Positions 1-10,870 of a stretch of 64,000 bases of DNA are shown in pieces. Position 1 is the stretch's first letter. Every line of letters starts with the position of its first letter. The notes under the pieces were generated by a model. It made no database searches and had not been told where the DNA came from. It saw only the letters and a list, made by a program, of their open reading frames with translations. The stretch covers positions 430,619 to 494,618 of the forward strand of contig MU130477.1 in NCBI GenBank assembly GCA_015039465.1, written 5' to 3'. Both the position numbers and the translations under genes were made by a program. The DNA comes from Phlegmacium glaucopus. Taxonomy: Eukaryota; Basidiomycota; Agaricomycetes; Agaricales; Cortinariaceae.

Positions 1-870
1 CCCCCAAAGGTGTACCAGCTGTTTGTGTGTTATTGGTGAATACGCTCTCTTTCCCAATATGATATATCTAAATCCGAGTTTCCAGTCTTTTTTGTCGCCT
101 TGAGTTCTCACTGGGGCCTCCATTGAGATTTGCAATATTGACCTGAACCATCTTCCTGTATTTTGGGAGGTGGCGTTATCTCGTTTTGGGAACTAGTTGT
201 CCCACATCAGCATATTTCTTTCCAAAAAAATCATTTTCGCGTGTCTGTGAACGGCGCGTTTCTCGTGTTACGTAATTAACCGCCCAAATCTCACGTGATC
301 TTAGTCAAAACTCAGTACTCAAGTTGCCAGGATCCGCTTTTTTGTCACTCTTGACTTGTCAACGTTGTCAACTACGGATAGGAAGAAGTTATCGTTCCTT
401 AGGCTTCCTCAAGTTGACTTACTGTTGGCTCTTGTTTCATCATCATCAATTTGTCAAGGCTTATTCAGGCGCGGTCGTCTGACTAACTTTTGGTTGCTGG
501 TTGTTAAAATCCATGTGAACGGCTCCCAATTACCCTAATTCATTTTCCCTGGAAGCCTTCTTTATCTCTCAAGATTATGCCGCAGTGAGTACGTAGCATC
601 GGCTCTGTACCAGCAGCTGTCAATCTTGTTACCGGTACAGCTCCTTTCAGTTCCTGGTCATTTCATGAGCTTTCCGAATGAGACTCCAAAGTCAAATAGC
701 CTGTTAGTCATATGCGCAATAACCCAGCTAGCAACGTATATATCTATATGTCATGCATCTGAGGACAGTGAAGATATCGGGTAAACTTCTGCCGGGAATC
801 TACACATATATATTGGCGTGCACCTTGATACTTTCGTACCAACACCACCCCTCCTTTCCATTGTTCTACT
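1..870. other. 5' flank of the P450 gene, no gene seen
   Basis: No reading frame here looks protein-like. The last 150 bases before the P450 start contain a TATA-like stretch (gtatatatctatatg, about 736-750), a plausible core promoter. A CACGTG E-box lies near 293. Nothing else is supported. Confidence 0.4.
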
Positions 871-3437
871 ATGTCTTCCATCCTCCTTCAAGCTATCATT
901 GTCTGTGCAACTTCCTATGCTCTTTGGAAGGTGCTACGACAATTCTTTTTCAAATCAGCTCTGGACAACTTACCAGGCCCGCCGTCCCAATCCCTTTTAT
1001 TTGGTGATTGCTATTCAATCCTTCATCCTCGAAGCCGCTTTCCTAACGTCTACCAATCTCCAGGTGTTTTCCCTCAATTATTCAACACTAATGCATGGGA
1101 ATTTCACAAAGAAATTGCACAGAAATGTATGAAAATATCCTTCAACTCCCGACGAAAAGGATGATGACGCCTCGCAGATGGTAGTGTTATCAAGATCAAG
1201 GCATTCCTTGGCGTTCGTACTTTACTCTTTTCCATCTTTCAATTGATCCTGATCGCAGCCTTAGGAAAATCAACTTTATGTCTTCGACCCAAAAGCACTG
1301 CATCATATAACTGTCAAAGTAGGTCTTTCTTACATTAATCATGATTCCAGTTCTTACCGCCTTAGGATCAATATATATATGAAGAAACATCGTCATTTAT
1401 CCAGTAAATTATCCATTCAATAAAAGATCAGTTTATGGATGACATACTAACATCCCATTTCAAGGGGAAATCGCTTATTTTTCGGTCCAGGACTTCTGGG
1501 AACATTAGGTATTGGTTTTCCATCATTGCTGCACGAGCTTCTCCTAACTTTGATCCAAAGGGGACTATCACCGAAAGCAAAGAAAGATGTTGAACCCTGT
1601 GTTTTCCATTGCGCATATGCGTGGAATGAGTGTGCACAGCTCTTTACTTACAGATGGACTTACTGATTGAATCTCTAGTTCCGGTATTCTATGACGTCTC
1701 GTACAAGGTACTCTCTTCATTCATATCTTATTTTTGTTGCCTATTTTGATATTATTTCCCAAAGCTTCGAGATGCCTTTGCCCGTAGAACCAAAGATGGG
1801 CCACAGGAAGTTGGTTGTTGTCCAATCTGCTATTTAATCTCTCATTTAGTTGTCTTTAGATTGAAGTACTTTCCTGGATGACTCGCACAGCACTGGAATT
1901 GATTGGTCAAAGTGGGCTTGGGTACTCGTTTGACCCGCTAACCGAGGACGGTGTCCCCCATCCATATAGTACTGCAGCCAAGTTATTCATGTATGTCACA
2001 TCATTTCCCTTCCCTGACATAACGTCCTGACGATCATACAAGACCAACTTTATTCAAGATGATATTCGCTCGTACCTATTTCCTGTCTACATGTCTAAAG
2101 ATTGGAACACCTAAGTTCCGACGATTTATCATGGATATTTTTCCCTGGAAGAATGTCCATGAACTCCGAGACATCGTAGACGTACTTCATAACACTTCGG
2201 TTCAAATTTTCGAGGAAAAGAAGAAAGCGCTGGAGGAAGGAGATGAAGCTGTCACTCAACAGATCGGGCAAGGCAAAGATATTATGAGCATTTTGAGTGC
2301 GTATCACCTAATGTTTTGACATAGGCGTATTTGACTCATTACCCGTATAGTGAGGGAAAATATGAGTGCGTCTGAGGAAGATAGGATGTCAAAGGAGGAG
2401 CTACTCGGCCAGATGTCGTAGGTGTCAAATTTTATGTTTGCTACAACGCCTGATCCAAGCAGCACGTTAACTTTCGCCGCAATGGATACTACTTCTGGCG
2501 CACTTGCCCGTATACTCCACCTTTTGGCAACCCACCAGGATGTCCAAAGCAAACTCCGCCAAGAAATTGTAGATGCAAGGAATCGTCATGGAAACCTTGA
2601 GTATGACGAGTTAACTGCTTTGCCATATCTGGATGCGGTCTGCCGTGAAACTTTGAGACTGTGAGTATCATTATTATCCTTCCATTTAGTGAAAATCAAA
2701 CCCATCGAGCAGTTATCCGCCTCTTGCGTATGTTCAGAGGACGTAAGTTAATTCACTCCCCTTGTTCACTTCTGTATTATCGTGGTAACTAATTGGGTGT
2801 TCTGGAATAGTACGAGGCAAGATGTCGTTCTTCCTTTTTCGACCCCGATCAAAGGATTGGATGGACGAGAAATCACTGAAGTGCCCATTCCAAATAATAC
2901 CAACGTCATAGTCGGGATTCTTGCTGCCAATCGAAATCCTGAAATATGGGGACCAGATTCATATGAATGGAACCCAGATAGATGGTTGACCCCCCTGCCG
3001 GATTCGGTTTCTGCGGCTCATATCCCCGGAATTTATTCCAATCTGTGAGTTCAACTCGTACTGTTGAAAAAAGACTGTCATGGTTTGATCAAATACCCTC
3101 AGGATGACTTTCCTTGGTGGCGGTCGGGCATGCATGTCAGTATATTGTTTTACATGGCTTTTTTTCAAGTACTGACTATGAAGCTATATCAGCGGGTTTA
3201 AGTTTTCTCAGCTTGAAATGAGTAAGCAAATTATCCATATTCGTTGACGATTCTGTTGTCATGTTTACAATCGCTGCAGAGGTGGTTTTGTCGTTGCTGG
3301 TCGAATCGTTCGAGTTTACTCCGTCGAAGAAAGAAATATTCTGGCAGATGACCAATATCACAGTACCAACAGTTGTCGGTGGGGGCACGCGACCCCAGCT
3401 CCCGATGATAGTGAAGTTGGTGCAGCCAATTGACTAG
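871..3437 (+). CDS. cytochrome P450 monooxygenase, 18 exons
   Basis: Haem-thiolate monooxygenase, probably anchored in the ER by the hydrophobic N-terminus (MSSILLQAIIVCATSYALW) before a proline-rich hinge (LPGPP). About 17 short introns can be spliced in frame, so the gene looks intact although it seems broken in raw translation. Landmarks in order: the N-terminal strand region ending FDPKALHHITVK; the I-helix oxygen-binding motif AAMDTTSGA (exon from about 2467); the K-helix ETLR (about 2646); the WNPDRW motif (about 2970); and the haem loop FLGGGRACIG, matching FxxGxRxCxG, split by an intron near 3137. It ends IVKLVQPID. The acceptor before the I-helix exon is a NAGNAG (aagcag). The N-terminal region resembles multi-exon basidiomycete P450s of secondary or xenobiotic metabolism, but I cannot assign a CYP family or substrate. 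It converges on the gene downstream. Confidence 0.9.
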
Positions 3438-4246
3438 ATTTAATTCCTGTTTTTGATTGAAATATTTACATACATGTAGACCAGTGTTTGACAAGTCAAT
3501 ACAGTTAGTCCTAGTCAAGTCAATTGACTGATGACTTGACTGGACCACCAGATGTTCGATATTCAAGTCCATTATGGCATCAGTACCGTGGGAGTAAACC
3601 GCTATGTAGCTCTCGATCCCCCAAGGCAAGTTTGGGGGGCGTGATATGAAACAGACCACATATAACGTGAATCATACCAACACATAAAAGTTCACTTATA
3701 TCGTGGTCTGTCTACGAGAGACTACCGGTTTACGGGTGTTGATATGAAAATATTAGCTATGTAGAGGGAAAAAGTACTTTTATGCGTGCCACTACTCTGA
3801 ACTTTTGAAGTGCTCGTTATTGTTAAGAGCGGGCCAGGCTAATCGGAAGCATACTTCGAAGTTGTTACTTCCTTCCAGATTTTGGGCAGACTACTAAGAT
3901 CAAATCCTCTCATTCCAAATAAATACATAGGGTTATGGCTGAGGGGCTCATTGTGCAATGATTGTAGGTCATGAAGATAAGCAGTCATCGATCAAGATAC
4001 GAGAAAATTGGTGAGGAACAGTAAAGAAAAAGAGATGGAGCAACGACAATGTCCATTGTTCAAGCATAATCCAAGCAGCAGCCAGGGCTCAGTCAATACA
4101 CCCGTTCAAACAAATCTGATCTTCTCTCCCATCACTGGGACGATCGTGCTCTGTAAAAACCGCGAAACAAGGTAAGCATGAGCCAATATCCCCCAAATTG
4201 GCAAAAAAACCACATGTTTTGTCAACGACCACGGCCACCCGCTTAC
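3438..4246. other. convergent intergenic region
   Basis: Lies between the 3' ends of the P450 (+) and the phosphatase-like gene (-). It holds the 3' untranslated regions of both. No open frame resembles a protein and no repeat was recognised. Confidence 0.4.
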
Positions 4247-6110
4247 TTAGAGAATCCATTGAGGATGTTCAGGCAAGTAATCTTCCTTAGCGAACTGCCG
4301 TTCACCGAGAGGATCTTCCCCGGCTTTACGGGCAACATCCTCTTCAGGTCTCCTACGCGTGATGGAGCCGTAGTCGTTGAAAACGACTTGACTCACCTCT
4401 TCCCCTATCAATCTCGGACGGTGCTTGCTAGCGCGGCGATTCTTGATGAACTTGACAAGGCCGAAAATGATGAGCATGATAGCGACGAAGCCGACGATAC
4501 AACTTTGGAAGACATGCGATTCAGGCTGGATTCCAAGGAAATCTACGGAGGAAGATTTGTATCGGGCGCCACAGATATCCAACCATTGCTTGTTGCTCGT
4601 GATGGCAGCACCCTGAAGAAAAGAAATCTTGGCTAAGGAAACGCTTCGAATGACATTAGTCAACATACCTCCGCTCTGTAGATGAATTCGGTCAAAGGAA
4701 TGTCAGCGTGGTGGCCAAAGACGTGAACATCCTCGAAACCGTCGGTGCCGTTCTTGAACTTGATTCGCAGGAAGTCACGGACATCAGGGGGAGAGCCACG
4801 GCGGAGCTCAATTGCGAGAGCGGATGCGTAATCGGCTGGAGTTAGAATAGACAAATGAGGATAGAATGATGTATGATAGAAGTACCACCTACGTATGCCG
4901 AAGATGTTTGGGTATTCCTTGGTGATGCCAGTTTGGCGGAAAAGAGAGATGAAGGACTGGTAGGTGGTCTCGACTAAGAGAAATTGGAGCGGGTCGCCAT
5001 TGAAGGCAATTCTTTCTAAGGAAGTAAGGATTGTGTGGAGGATTGTTCGACCAGCGACTAAAGACGGCATGTTAAGCAAGACGGTCTCTTCTTTACAAGT
5101 CAGAGAACTTACTATTGCCAATACCGTTGATATCTTCATCAGAAAAGACGCCGTTTTCATGATAATTGGCCCAGTGACGTGCTTGTTCAATGAAAGTAGG
5201 AGGAAGACGATGAGCATAGGTCTGGTTGTGAATAAGCTCCGAGTTGATATAGTCGTAGATCTAAATTTCTTCTAGTTATACCGTACGTTTTCGTCATCGG
5301 AAAACACTTACGTTCCACTAGAAGTTTGAGAAAACAATTAGTTGGAACAGAGATGACAAAAAAATAGGCTAACAATGTTCTCCAAAGTAGTTGGGCGGCC
5401 AAAGACGTAGTCTTTTACACTCGTGAGGAAAGGTTGAGCTTCACGAGCCTTTTGCTTGAAGTCAGCGGAACCGTAGAATCCTTTCGTATGTTTCTCGAAT
5501 GCCTAAATTAAAAAACATCTAAATCTTGAGAGTCAAACCAAGAATCGGTTTCGTCTTACAGGGCAGTTAGTCCAGCTTTCCAAAGAACGATCGTTGCCAG
5601 GTTCCACAGTTTCGACTGCACAAGCAAAAGGTAAATGTGCAAATGCATAGGTAGAACAGCATTCATGACTCACCTGGAACATACTGATATCCACCCAAAG
5701 GCGCAGTTATGGTAGTTTCGTTGGCAAGAACAATCTTGTTCTTTGGGTTGGGCGGGAAAAGACCTTGGAGCAAAGCAATGGCAGAATCGAAAACGACAGT
5801 GCCTTCCGCGCCGGCCTTGACGCGGACCTTGACTTCATTATTGTCGACCAGATCGGAGCGGATACCCTCGATGTATGAGGAAGACCTGCTGTCGAAGTAT
5901 GTGGAACGGAGGAGGGAGCCAAGAAGGTTGGACTCGACCTAAGAAGACATGCGTCAACGATTGGTGGATAAGAGGAAGGGAGAAGCTCACCTCGCCGAGA
6001 GCGGTGGTCCCGGTATTGGACCCAGAATATGTGAATGGGTCTTGGTAGAAGTCGTGTCGATCACCATTTCTAGCGATGATGATAACGCCGAGAACTTTCG
6101 ACAACCGCAT
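4247..6110 (-). CDS. histidine-phosphatase-fold protein (acid phosphatase/phosphoglycerate-mutase-like, branch 2), catalytic His replaced, C-terminal TM anchor
   Basis: Spliced across roughly nine exons the protein reads continuously. It starts MRLSKVLGVIIIARNGDRHD, then has the branch-2 block (FYQDPFTYSGSNTGTTALGE), a middle part with DYVFGRPTTLENI and LIHNQTYAHRLPPTF, then YQSFISLFRQTGI, then DYASALAIELR, GTDGFEDVHVFGHHADIPLTEF, a transmembrane helix (FQSCIVGFVAIMLIIFGLV) and a basic tail. The fold is that of fungal and lysosomal acid phosphatases. The phosphoryl-accepting RHG is RNG here (codon aat, about 6067), and no obvious HD/HE proton-donor motif follows, so phosphatase activity is doubtful. 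The first ATG follows a pyrimidine-rich leader with a TATA-like box about 90 bases upstream. No signal peptide is visible before the core, odd for a type I membrane topology; a missed 5' exon is possible. Confidence 0.8.
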
Positions 6111-6200
6111 CTAGGATCGTCAGGTGTTGACTTTTCGAGGATTGAAGTAGGAGGGAGAAGAAGGAAACGGGCTTGGTGAGTCCCTGGCAGTGCTGCATCT

Positions 6201-6210
6201 CTTTTAAAGG
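6201..6210 (-). promoter_or_regulatory. TATA-like element of the phosphatase-like gene
   Basis: On the minus strand cctttaaaag lies about 92 bases upstream of the chosen ATG at 6110, followed by a C/T-rich leader. Position and sequence fit a core promoter. This is inference only. Confidence 0.3.
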
Positions 6211-7133
6211 ATTTTTAGGCTCAGTCGTCCCCATGTCCTTACCCTCGTGCAGGCTGTTTGAGCATGGCGTGAGGTACGCCTCGTCACAAATGACTTGATA
6301 CCGTTGTGGAAGTTAGCAAGTGAGGAGTATACTTGTCGATATCCCTGGAAATGACCCCACGAGGTGAATTAGATAAGCAAAGGGAGGTGGACGCGTTGCA
6401 GGCACCTTACGAACAAGAGTAAGTCTCCTTGTCGATTTTATTCATTTTAAAGTTCGCCCAGAATCTCTAAATGCAAATGCCTGAGCTAGCAGGCGGTCAT
6501 CAAAACACTTTGGGGTAAAAAAGATGCATACCTCTACAACTTTGACCATTCTTTCTCCATATTGGTTTCATTCCTGTTCAGTCGAAAATATTGGTACGTT
6601 GTGGAGGTTCGTTCATTAATATCCGGCGTCAGTCGCACGATGGAAGGAGTGCAACATGTTTAATAGACTGAGCTAGCAGGAATATGGCGGGGTCGTGGCT
6701 GAGTGAAGGTTGTTGGTCCACTGGTGAAGGTTTAATCCTTAGTGTAAACGCGAGGCCTGGCACGTTGATAGCCAATTTGAGATGAAAGGTTTTCTCAGTG
6801 CTCCTGTTCATCGAAAAATCTGCCTTGTTAATTTGACTGGTTGTTTCCTGGACTTGAAGAGAGAAAAGCCTGTCAAAGTAGGGGATGTCCTGGGCAAAAG
6901 TTGAATGAAGAATAGGTATAAAACCCTGAGATCCAACGATTTGAAGCCTCGGTGATGTTACGTAGAAATGCAGGCAACCAGAAGCTAGCACGAGGTTAAT
7001 ATGAACATTTGCTTAGACGTGGTTTATAATACAAAGTTTTTATATAAGACCCGCCACACGCTAGTTTTCATTTAGAAACGAGCAAGAAAAAATAAAGAAA
7101 GCCAACTGACTTTTCATTATCATCACAATAGAT
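6211..7133. other. intergenic region, no gene seen
   Basis: Short frames occur on both strands (for example minus 6629-6991), but none has protein-like composition or recognisable motifs. The last 100 bases before 7134 are the 3' flank of SRP72. Confidence 0.35.
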
Positions 7134-8274
7134 TTATCTTTTCTTTTTGCCTTTCGCTCCGCCGGCCTTCGAAGGATGACCGGAACCTGCTGTCTGAGTA
7201 GGTGAAACATCAACAGATGCACTCCCTTGTGTGGCACCTCCACCCCCAGAAGGACCCTTCCTTCTCCTCCCTTGTCCAAATGTCGAACGTTCACTTTTCT
7301 TCAACCATCGTTCCGGATCGGGGGCGGGAGTGACCCCTGGGATGACACCCGCCGGTACACGCGACATACGTACTTTCTTCGGTACTGGTCCGGAGTTTAA
7401 TGTTGTAGACGGGTTTGCTGTAGCAGAATCCGAGGCGTGCAGTACAACCGCCGACGGTAGTTGCGGAGGTGGGGCAGTCTCTAGGGTAGAAGAGATTGAT
7501 GTTGGAAGCGAGTCCAAAGCATGAAGAAAACCTGTATTGATGAAATCTAGATGTGTTTGAGATGCTTGGAGGTTGGTAAGGATATCTGAGTGTTCTTCCG
7601 AGTCCTTGAAGACGATTAGTGCACGTGTAAGATGTGAGTAGACAGTTGCTCACAGGTTCGGCGGTATCGAGCAATTGGTTATACAGATCAAATGCGACAT
7701 CATATAAGCCTTCGCGATAAGCCTGATATAAGGGAACATGAGGAATTTTGCTTGTGTGTTTATGAGACGCAAAGTGCGACATGCCAACTGAGCTTCAAGG
7801 TGCACCAGACCCCGACTACTTTCAGCGTCCTGGTCCTCTTTGATCGACTTCAGTACGTCTCTCGCTTCAGATTCATGTGAGAGACGATACAACGAATACG
7901 CTCTCTCGTACGCATGGTGTGCATGATCGTCATCAGAGTCAATGAGGCTGAGCGCAGCACTGTACTGCTCCGTCTGTAAAAGTAAGAAAAGCTTGGTCTG
8001 TCGAGCATCCACATCTTTAGGATCCAATCGCAGTACTGAGTTTCAAAAGAACTTTAGATACATTCCGCTGTTACATTTAACGAAATGAAAACACACTTTT
8101 ATCGCATGTCTTCGCGGCGTTGCTGAAATGACCCCCATCAATTTGGGCACAAAGGGATGTGAATAGACGTTTCAAGCCTTCTTGCACACTTAACGGCTGT
8201 TTCGGTGTTGTTTTATGGTCCTTCCAGTTGTGTTTAGTCTGCCTGGTCGCTTTTACAGTTGGCTTTGGAGGCAT
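7134..8274 (-). CDS. SRP72: signal recognition particle subunit SRP72, short form
   Basis: SRP72 pairs with SRP68 on the 7SL RNA of the signal recognition particle, which targets nascent secretory proteins to the ER. Exon 1 (8274-8097) gives the N-terminus MPPKPTVKATR and the first TPR-like helices. Exon 2 from 8035 continues ILRLDPKDVDARQTKL and further TPR helices up to HLEAQL. Later exons add AYREGLYDVAFDLYNQLLD, then DSEEHSDILTNLQ, then the C-terminal RNA-binding signature VPAGVIPGVTPAPDPERWLK and a Gly/Lys-rich tail ending GGAKGKKKR. The intron after HLEAQL seems to use a GC donor. The spliced product is only about 320 residues, whereas SRP72 proteins are usually 600-700, so the middle of the TPR array appears absent. 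The gene sits head to head with the pinin gene. Confidence 0.85.
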
Positions 8275-8387
8275 GGCGGTTACTAGTCAGACTGGTGCTA
8301 AAAAAATATTCGATGATGCTCAGGTCGAAACTCTCACGCCCTGTGACACAGGTTCTCCTCTGACCTTCATCGTCTCAAGCCAATAGT
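8275..8387. promoter_or_regulatory. bidirectional promoter, SRP72/pinin
   Basis: Only 113 bases separate the two divergent ATGs (8274 minus, 8388 plus), so both core promoters and 5' leaders must lie here or overlap the other gene. I see no clear TATA box on either strand. Confidence 0.6.
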
Positions 8388-9548
8388 ATGTCTTCCGAAG
8401 AGTATGTTTCATTTTCCTTGCACAAATATCTTTCATTGACGCTGAGTTGTCTAGTGTTCCCCCCAATGAAGCCCAAATTGATGTTGTAGAAACACCAAAA
8501 AGCCCCACAGGAGTCACAGAAAATGAAAACAAGAAACGGCCACGTCTCGATCTCGGTGCAGGCCGTGAGCGCAAACGAGGAAAGTCCATGTTTGGTATCC
8601 TTGTCGGTACCCTAAACAAAGCCAAAATTGAGGATAAGGAGAGAAATGCAAGCGAAGCGGTGAGCAACTTGTTCTTAGAACAAAAATCTGTCAAAAGAGT
8701 TTTTAATTTGGCAATCGTAGGCGAAAAAACGACAACTGATTGACCAGAGACTACAAGCTAAGCTTCGAAAAGAGACTGATTCTGTCAGGCGTGCCGAAGA
8801 GGCTAAAAAGGACAAAACGGCTGCAAACAGGAAAGAGGAAGAACTGCAACTCAAGGACTCGATCGTATGTTACCATGTTTTATCTTTTCTTGATGGCAAT
8901 TGATAATGAACCGTGAAACACAGTACAAACTTCGTCGGACACGGCTTCCGATTCTTGCTAATTTTTTGTTCACATCCGATGTTATACCCTCCGACGACTC
9001 ACCACCAACACCATCATCCACAAACCCTTTAGCGCCTATCCCAAGATCACACCCTCCGCCACTCTGTTACCTACCTGCCATTCTGACGCCAACTCAAGAG
9101 GCTTTCGTTATTAGAAGAAAAACTGACGTAAGAATTATTGTGAAAAGCGTTGGTCTATATATTCGCTGACATTGGATATTGTATCTAGGTCATTGAGGCG
9201 GCAGAAAAGGAATGGGATCTCTTCCGGGAAGAACGAACGGCTGGAATCGATGAAATTAATCGAACCCGTCAGCGTGTCGCCGAAGAAGAGGCTGCACGCA
9301 AAAGCGATAAAATTTTAAATAAGGATGAGATGGAAACAGATGCCCCAGTCCAAAGTGACCAAGCTCCTACATCTGCTGTAGCTGAAGATGGCGGTCGTTC
9401 CGTTGTGGTTGCTGACGGCGACTCAACGAACAAAGTCATCGACATGGATGTTGATGACGCCGCAGGGCAGAATAAAGCCAATGAGTCAGAAAGAAAGGAG
9501 GAGCCGACTTCATTGCAAGCCGATGATGATGATGCTGTCGAGTATTAG
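8388..9548 (+). CDS. pinin/SDK/MemA-domain protein (splicing-associated)
   Basis: Pinin-type nuclear proteins associate with spliceosome and exon-junction factors. The first exon encodes only MSSE (8388-8401) and splices into VPPNEAQIDVVETPKSPTG. The core follows: KKRPRLDLGAGRERKRGKS, then MFGILVGTLNKAKIEDKE, then AKKRQLIDQRLQAKLRKE with a long charged helix, then YKLRRTRLPILANFLFTSD. A later exon has VIEAAEKEWDLFREERTAG, and the end is an acidic tail ADDDDAVEY. The RRxxxxMFGxLxGTLxK pattern is the MemA signature. Introns at about 8402-8454, 8661-8720, 8864-8922 and 9127-9188 restore one frame. A Ser/Pro insert (SDDSPPTPSSTNPLAPIPRS) is less usual for the family. Assignment rests on this motif order. 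Confidence 0.8.
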
Positions 9549-10229
9549 TTACTATGCCAAGGTTCGTTATGTTCGTTTGATCATCGAGTTTCCAAGCTAA
9601 CAGAGATACAACACCTGCAGAATGTTATTGCTATTTTTTTGCGTGCGTTTTTTCCTACTAATGATCTTTGATTCTCACTTTCTTCTGTGTTGGGACATTT
9701 CCTTGTCCTCGATCCTGAGTGAATATAGGCATCTTGTTATACCAGCCAGTCTAGGATGTGAATCTTTATAGCCAAGTACTTGAATATTCAAAACTTGAGA
9801 CACTAATCATAAGTATGTAATTAAGTATGCTACTCTATCGGTGCAAAGAAAGCTTGTGGCCATGGCCCAACCATAGTCATTTCTACATTACTTGTGTTGT
9901 GCCAATCATTGACTGTCCATAAAATAAATGAAAGTCCCGAATCGCCAGCGGCTCCGAATAAATGAGTGACCGCCTTCATTCTAGGAGTCAGTCGCGTTCT
10001 TCAAGGTCTATAGTATGAAAGTCTCTCCAGAATAACTCAGTTTCGTTGGTGTTTGCCAGCTTCTTTTCCGTGCTATGGATGCCCATCGGGTACCGTCACC
10101 AGATAAATTTCCGAACCAAGCTTTGCACTTTCCCAGCGTCACCGATAGCAATGCTATAGGAACGCTGCCACGAAATGGTCTCTCAACATGGTGTTGATAG
10201 TACGAATTGAAACAACCCGACGCTTTAAT
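9549..10229. other. intergenic region, no gene seen
   Basis: Pinin 3' flank followed by non-coding-looking sequence. No repeat or RNA gene was recognised. Confidence 0.35.
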
Positions 10230-10870
10230 GGCCCACCTCGAACTCAAACTTCTCGATTTGAGCTTGACGAAGACATTATAGCCCCTTTATCCGTCAACTT
10301 CCTGAGATTCTGTCCACCGTGTCCAGGCTTCTGTCTACCTGAAAATAATTGTACCACATTCTACGCTTCTCGATTTCTCTGCGTCCCTTGGGGCCGTTTG
10401 CAAAGATTGGAGGGAGACCGCTTGGTCAAGCCTTAGATTGTGGCCATTAGACGTCCCTGACTCATGAATGGCTCGCTCGACAGGTCAACTTCCACTCTCG
10501 ATTCGTATTGTGTCGAAATGGAATTTGGGCGATTCTAACTCGTATTATCCACCGCCGCCAACAACTAGTCTCCCGACGGCAGCCCTAATATAACTTGAAT
10601 GATGGAACACAAATCGTTCCATCCGCTGGCACACTTTTCATCTCTCCGTTCCCCCCCGAAATCTATTTTATTTTTACGGGCTTTTTTATCCGTACTAACA
10701 TTGGAATCGCTTCAATTTCATTCTGATGAGCCTCAACTATTTGTACGTGCCAAGGGGAAGTTTCAGTTGCTCCACCGTCTCCGCCTACAAGAACTACGCA
10801 TCACAAACGTCCCTCTTTGTTGGATCAAGATTCCTACTCGGGTATACGCTGACAATCTAGCCATTTAGGA
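10230..10870 (+). pseudogene. decayed F-box protein gene
   Basis: Pieces of an F-box domain are visible in shifting frames. Around 10285-10345 the translation gives SPFIRQLPEILSTVSRLLST, close to the L-P-x-E-I-L start of an F-box. Around 10388-10460 another frame gives LGAVCKDWRETAWSSLRLW, the conserved C-x-x-W-R-x-x-A part that follows it. From about 10690 a third frame reads LESLQFHSDEPQLF and RLQELRITNVPL, like the leucine-rich region of fungal F-box proteins. Frame changes and stop codons between the pieces indicate a dead gene. Active homologues would act as SCF ubiquitin-ligase adaptors. Confidence 0.55.

Noticed and set aside
871..3437. P450 region read as a pseudogene because of many stops and frame changes
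   Set aside because: Every interruption falls in a short GT-AG intron, and splicing them gives one continuous protein with all P450 motifs.
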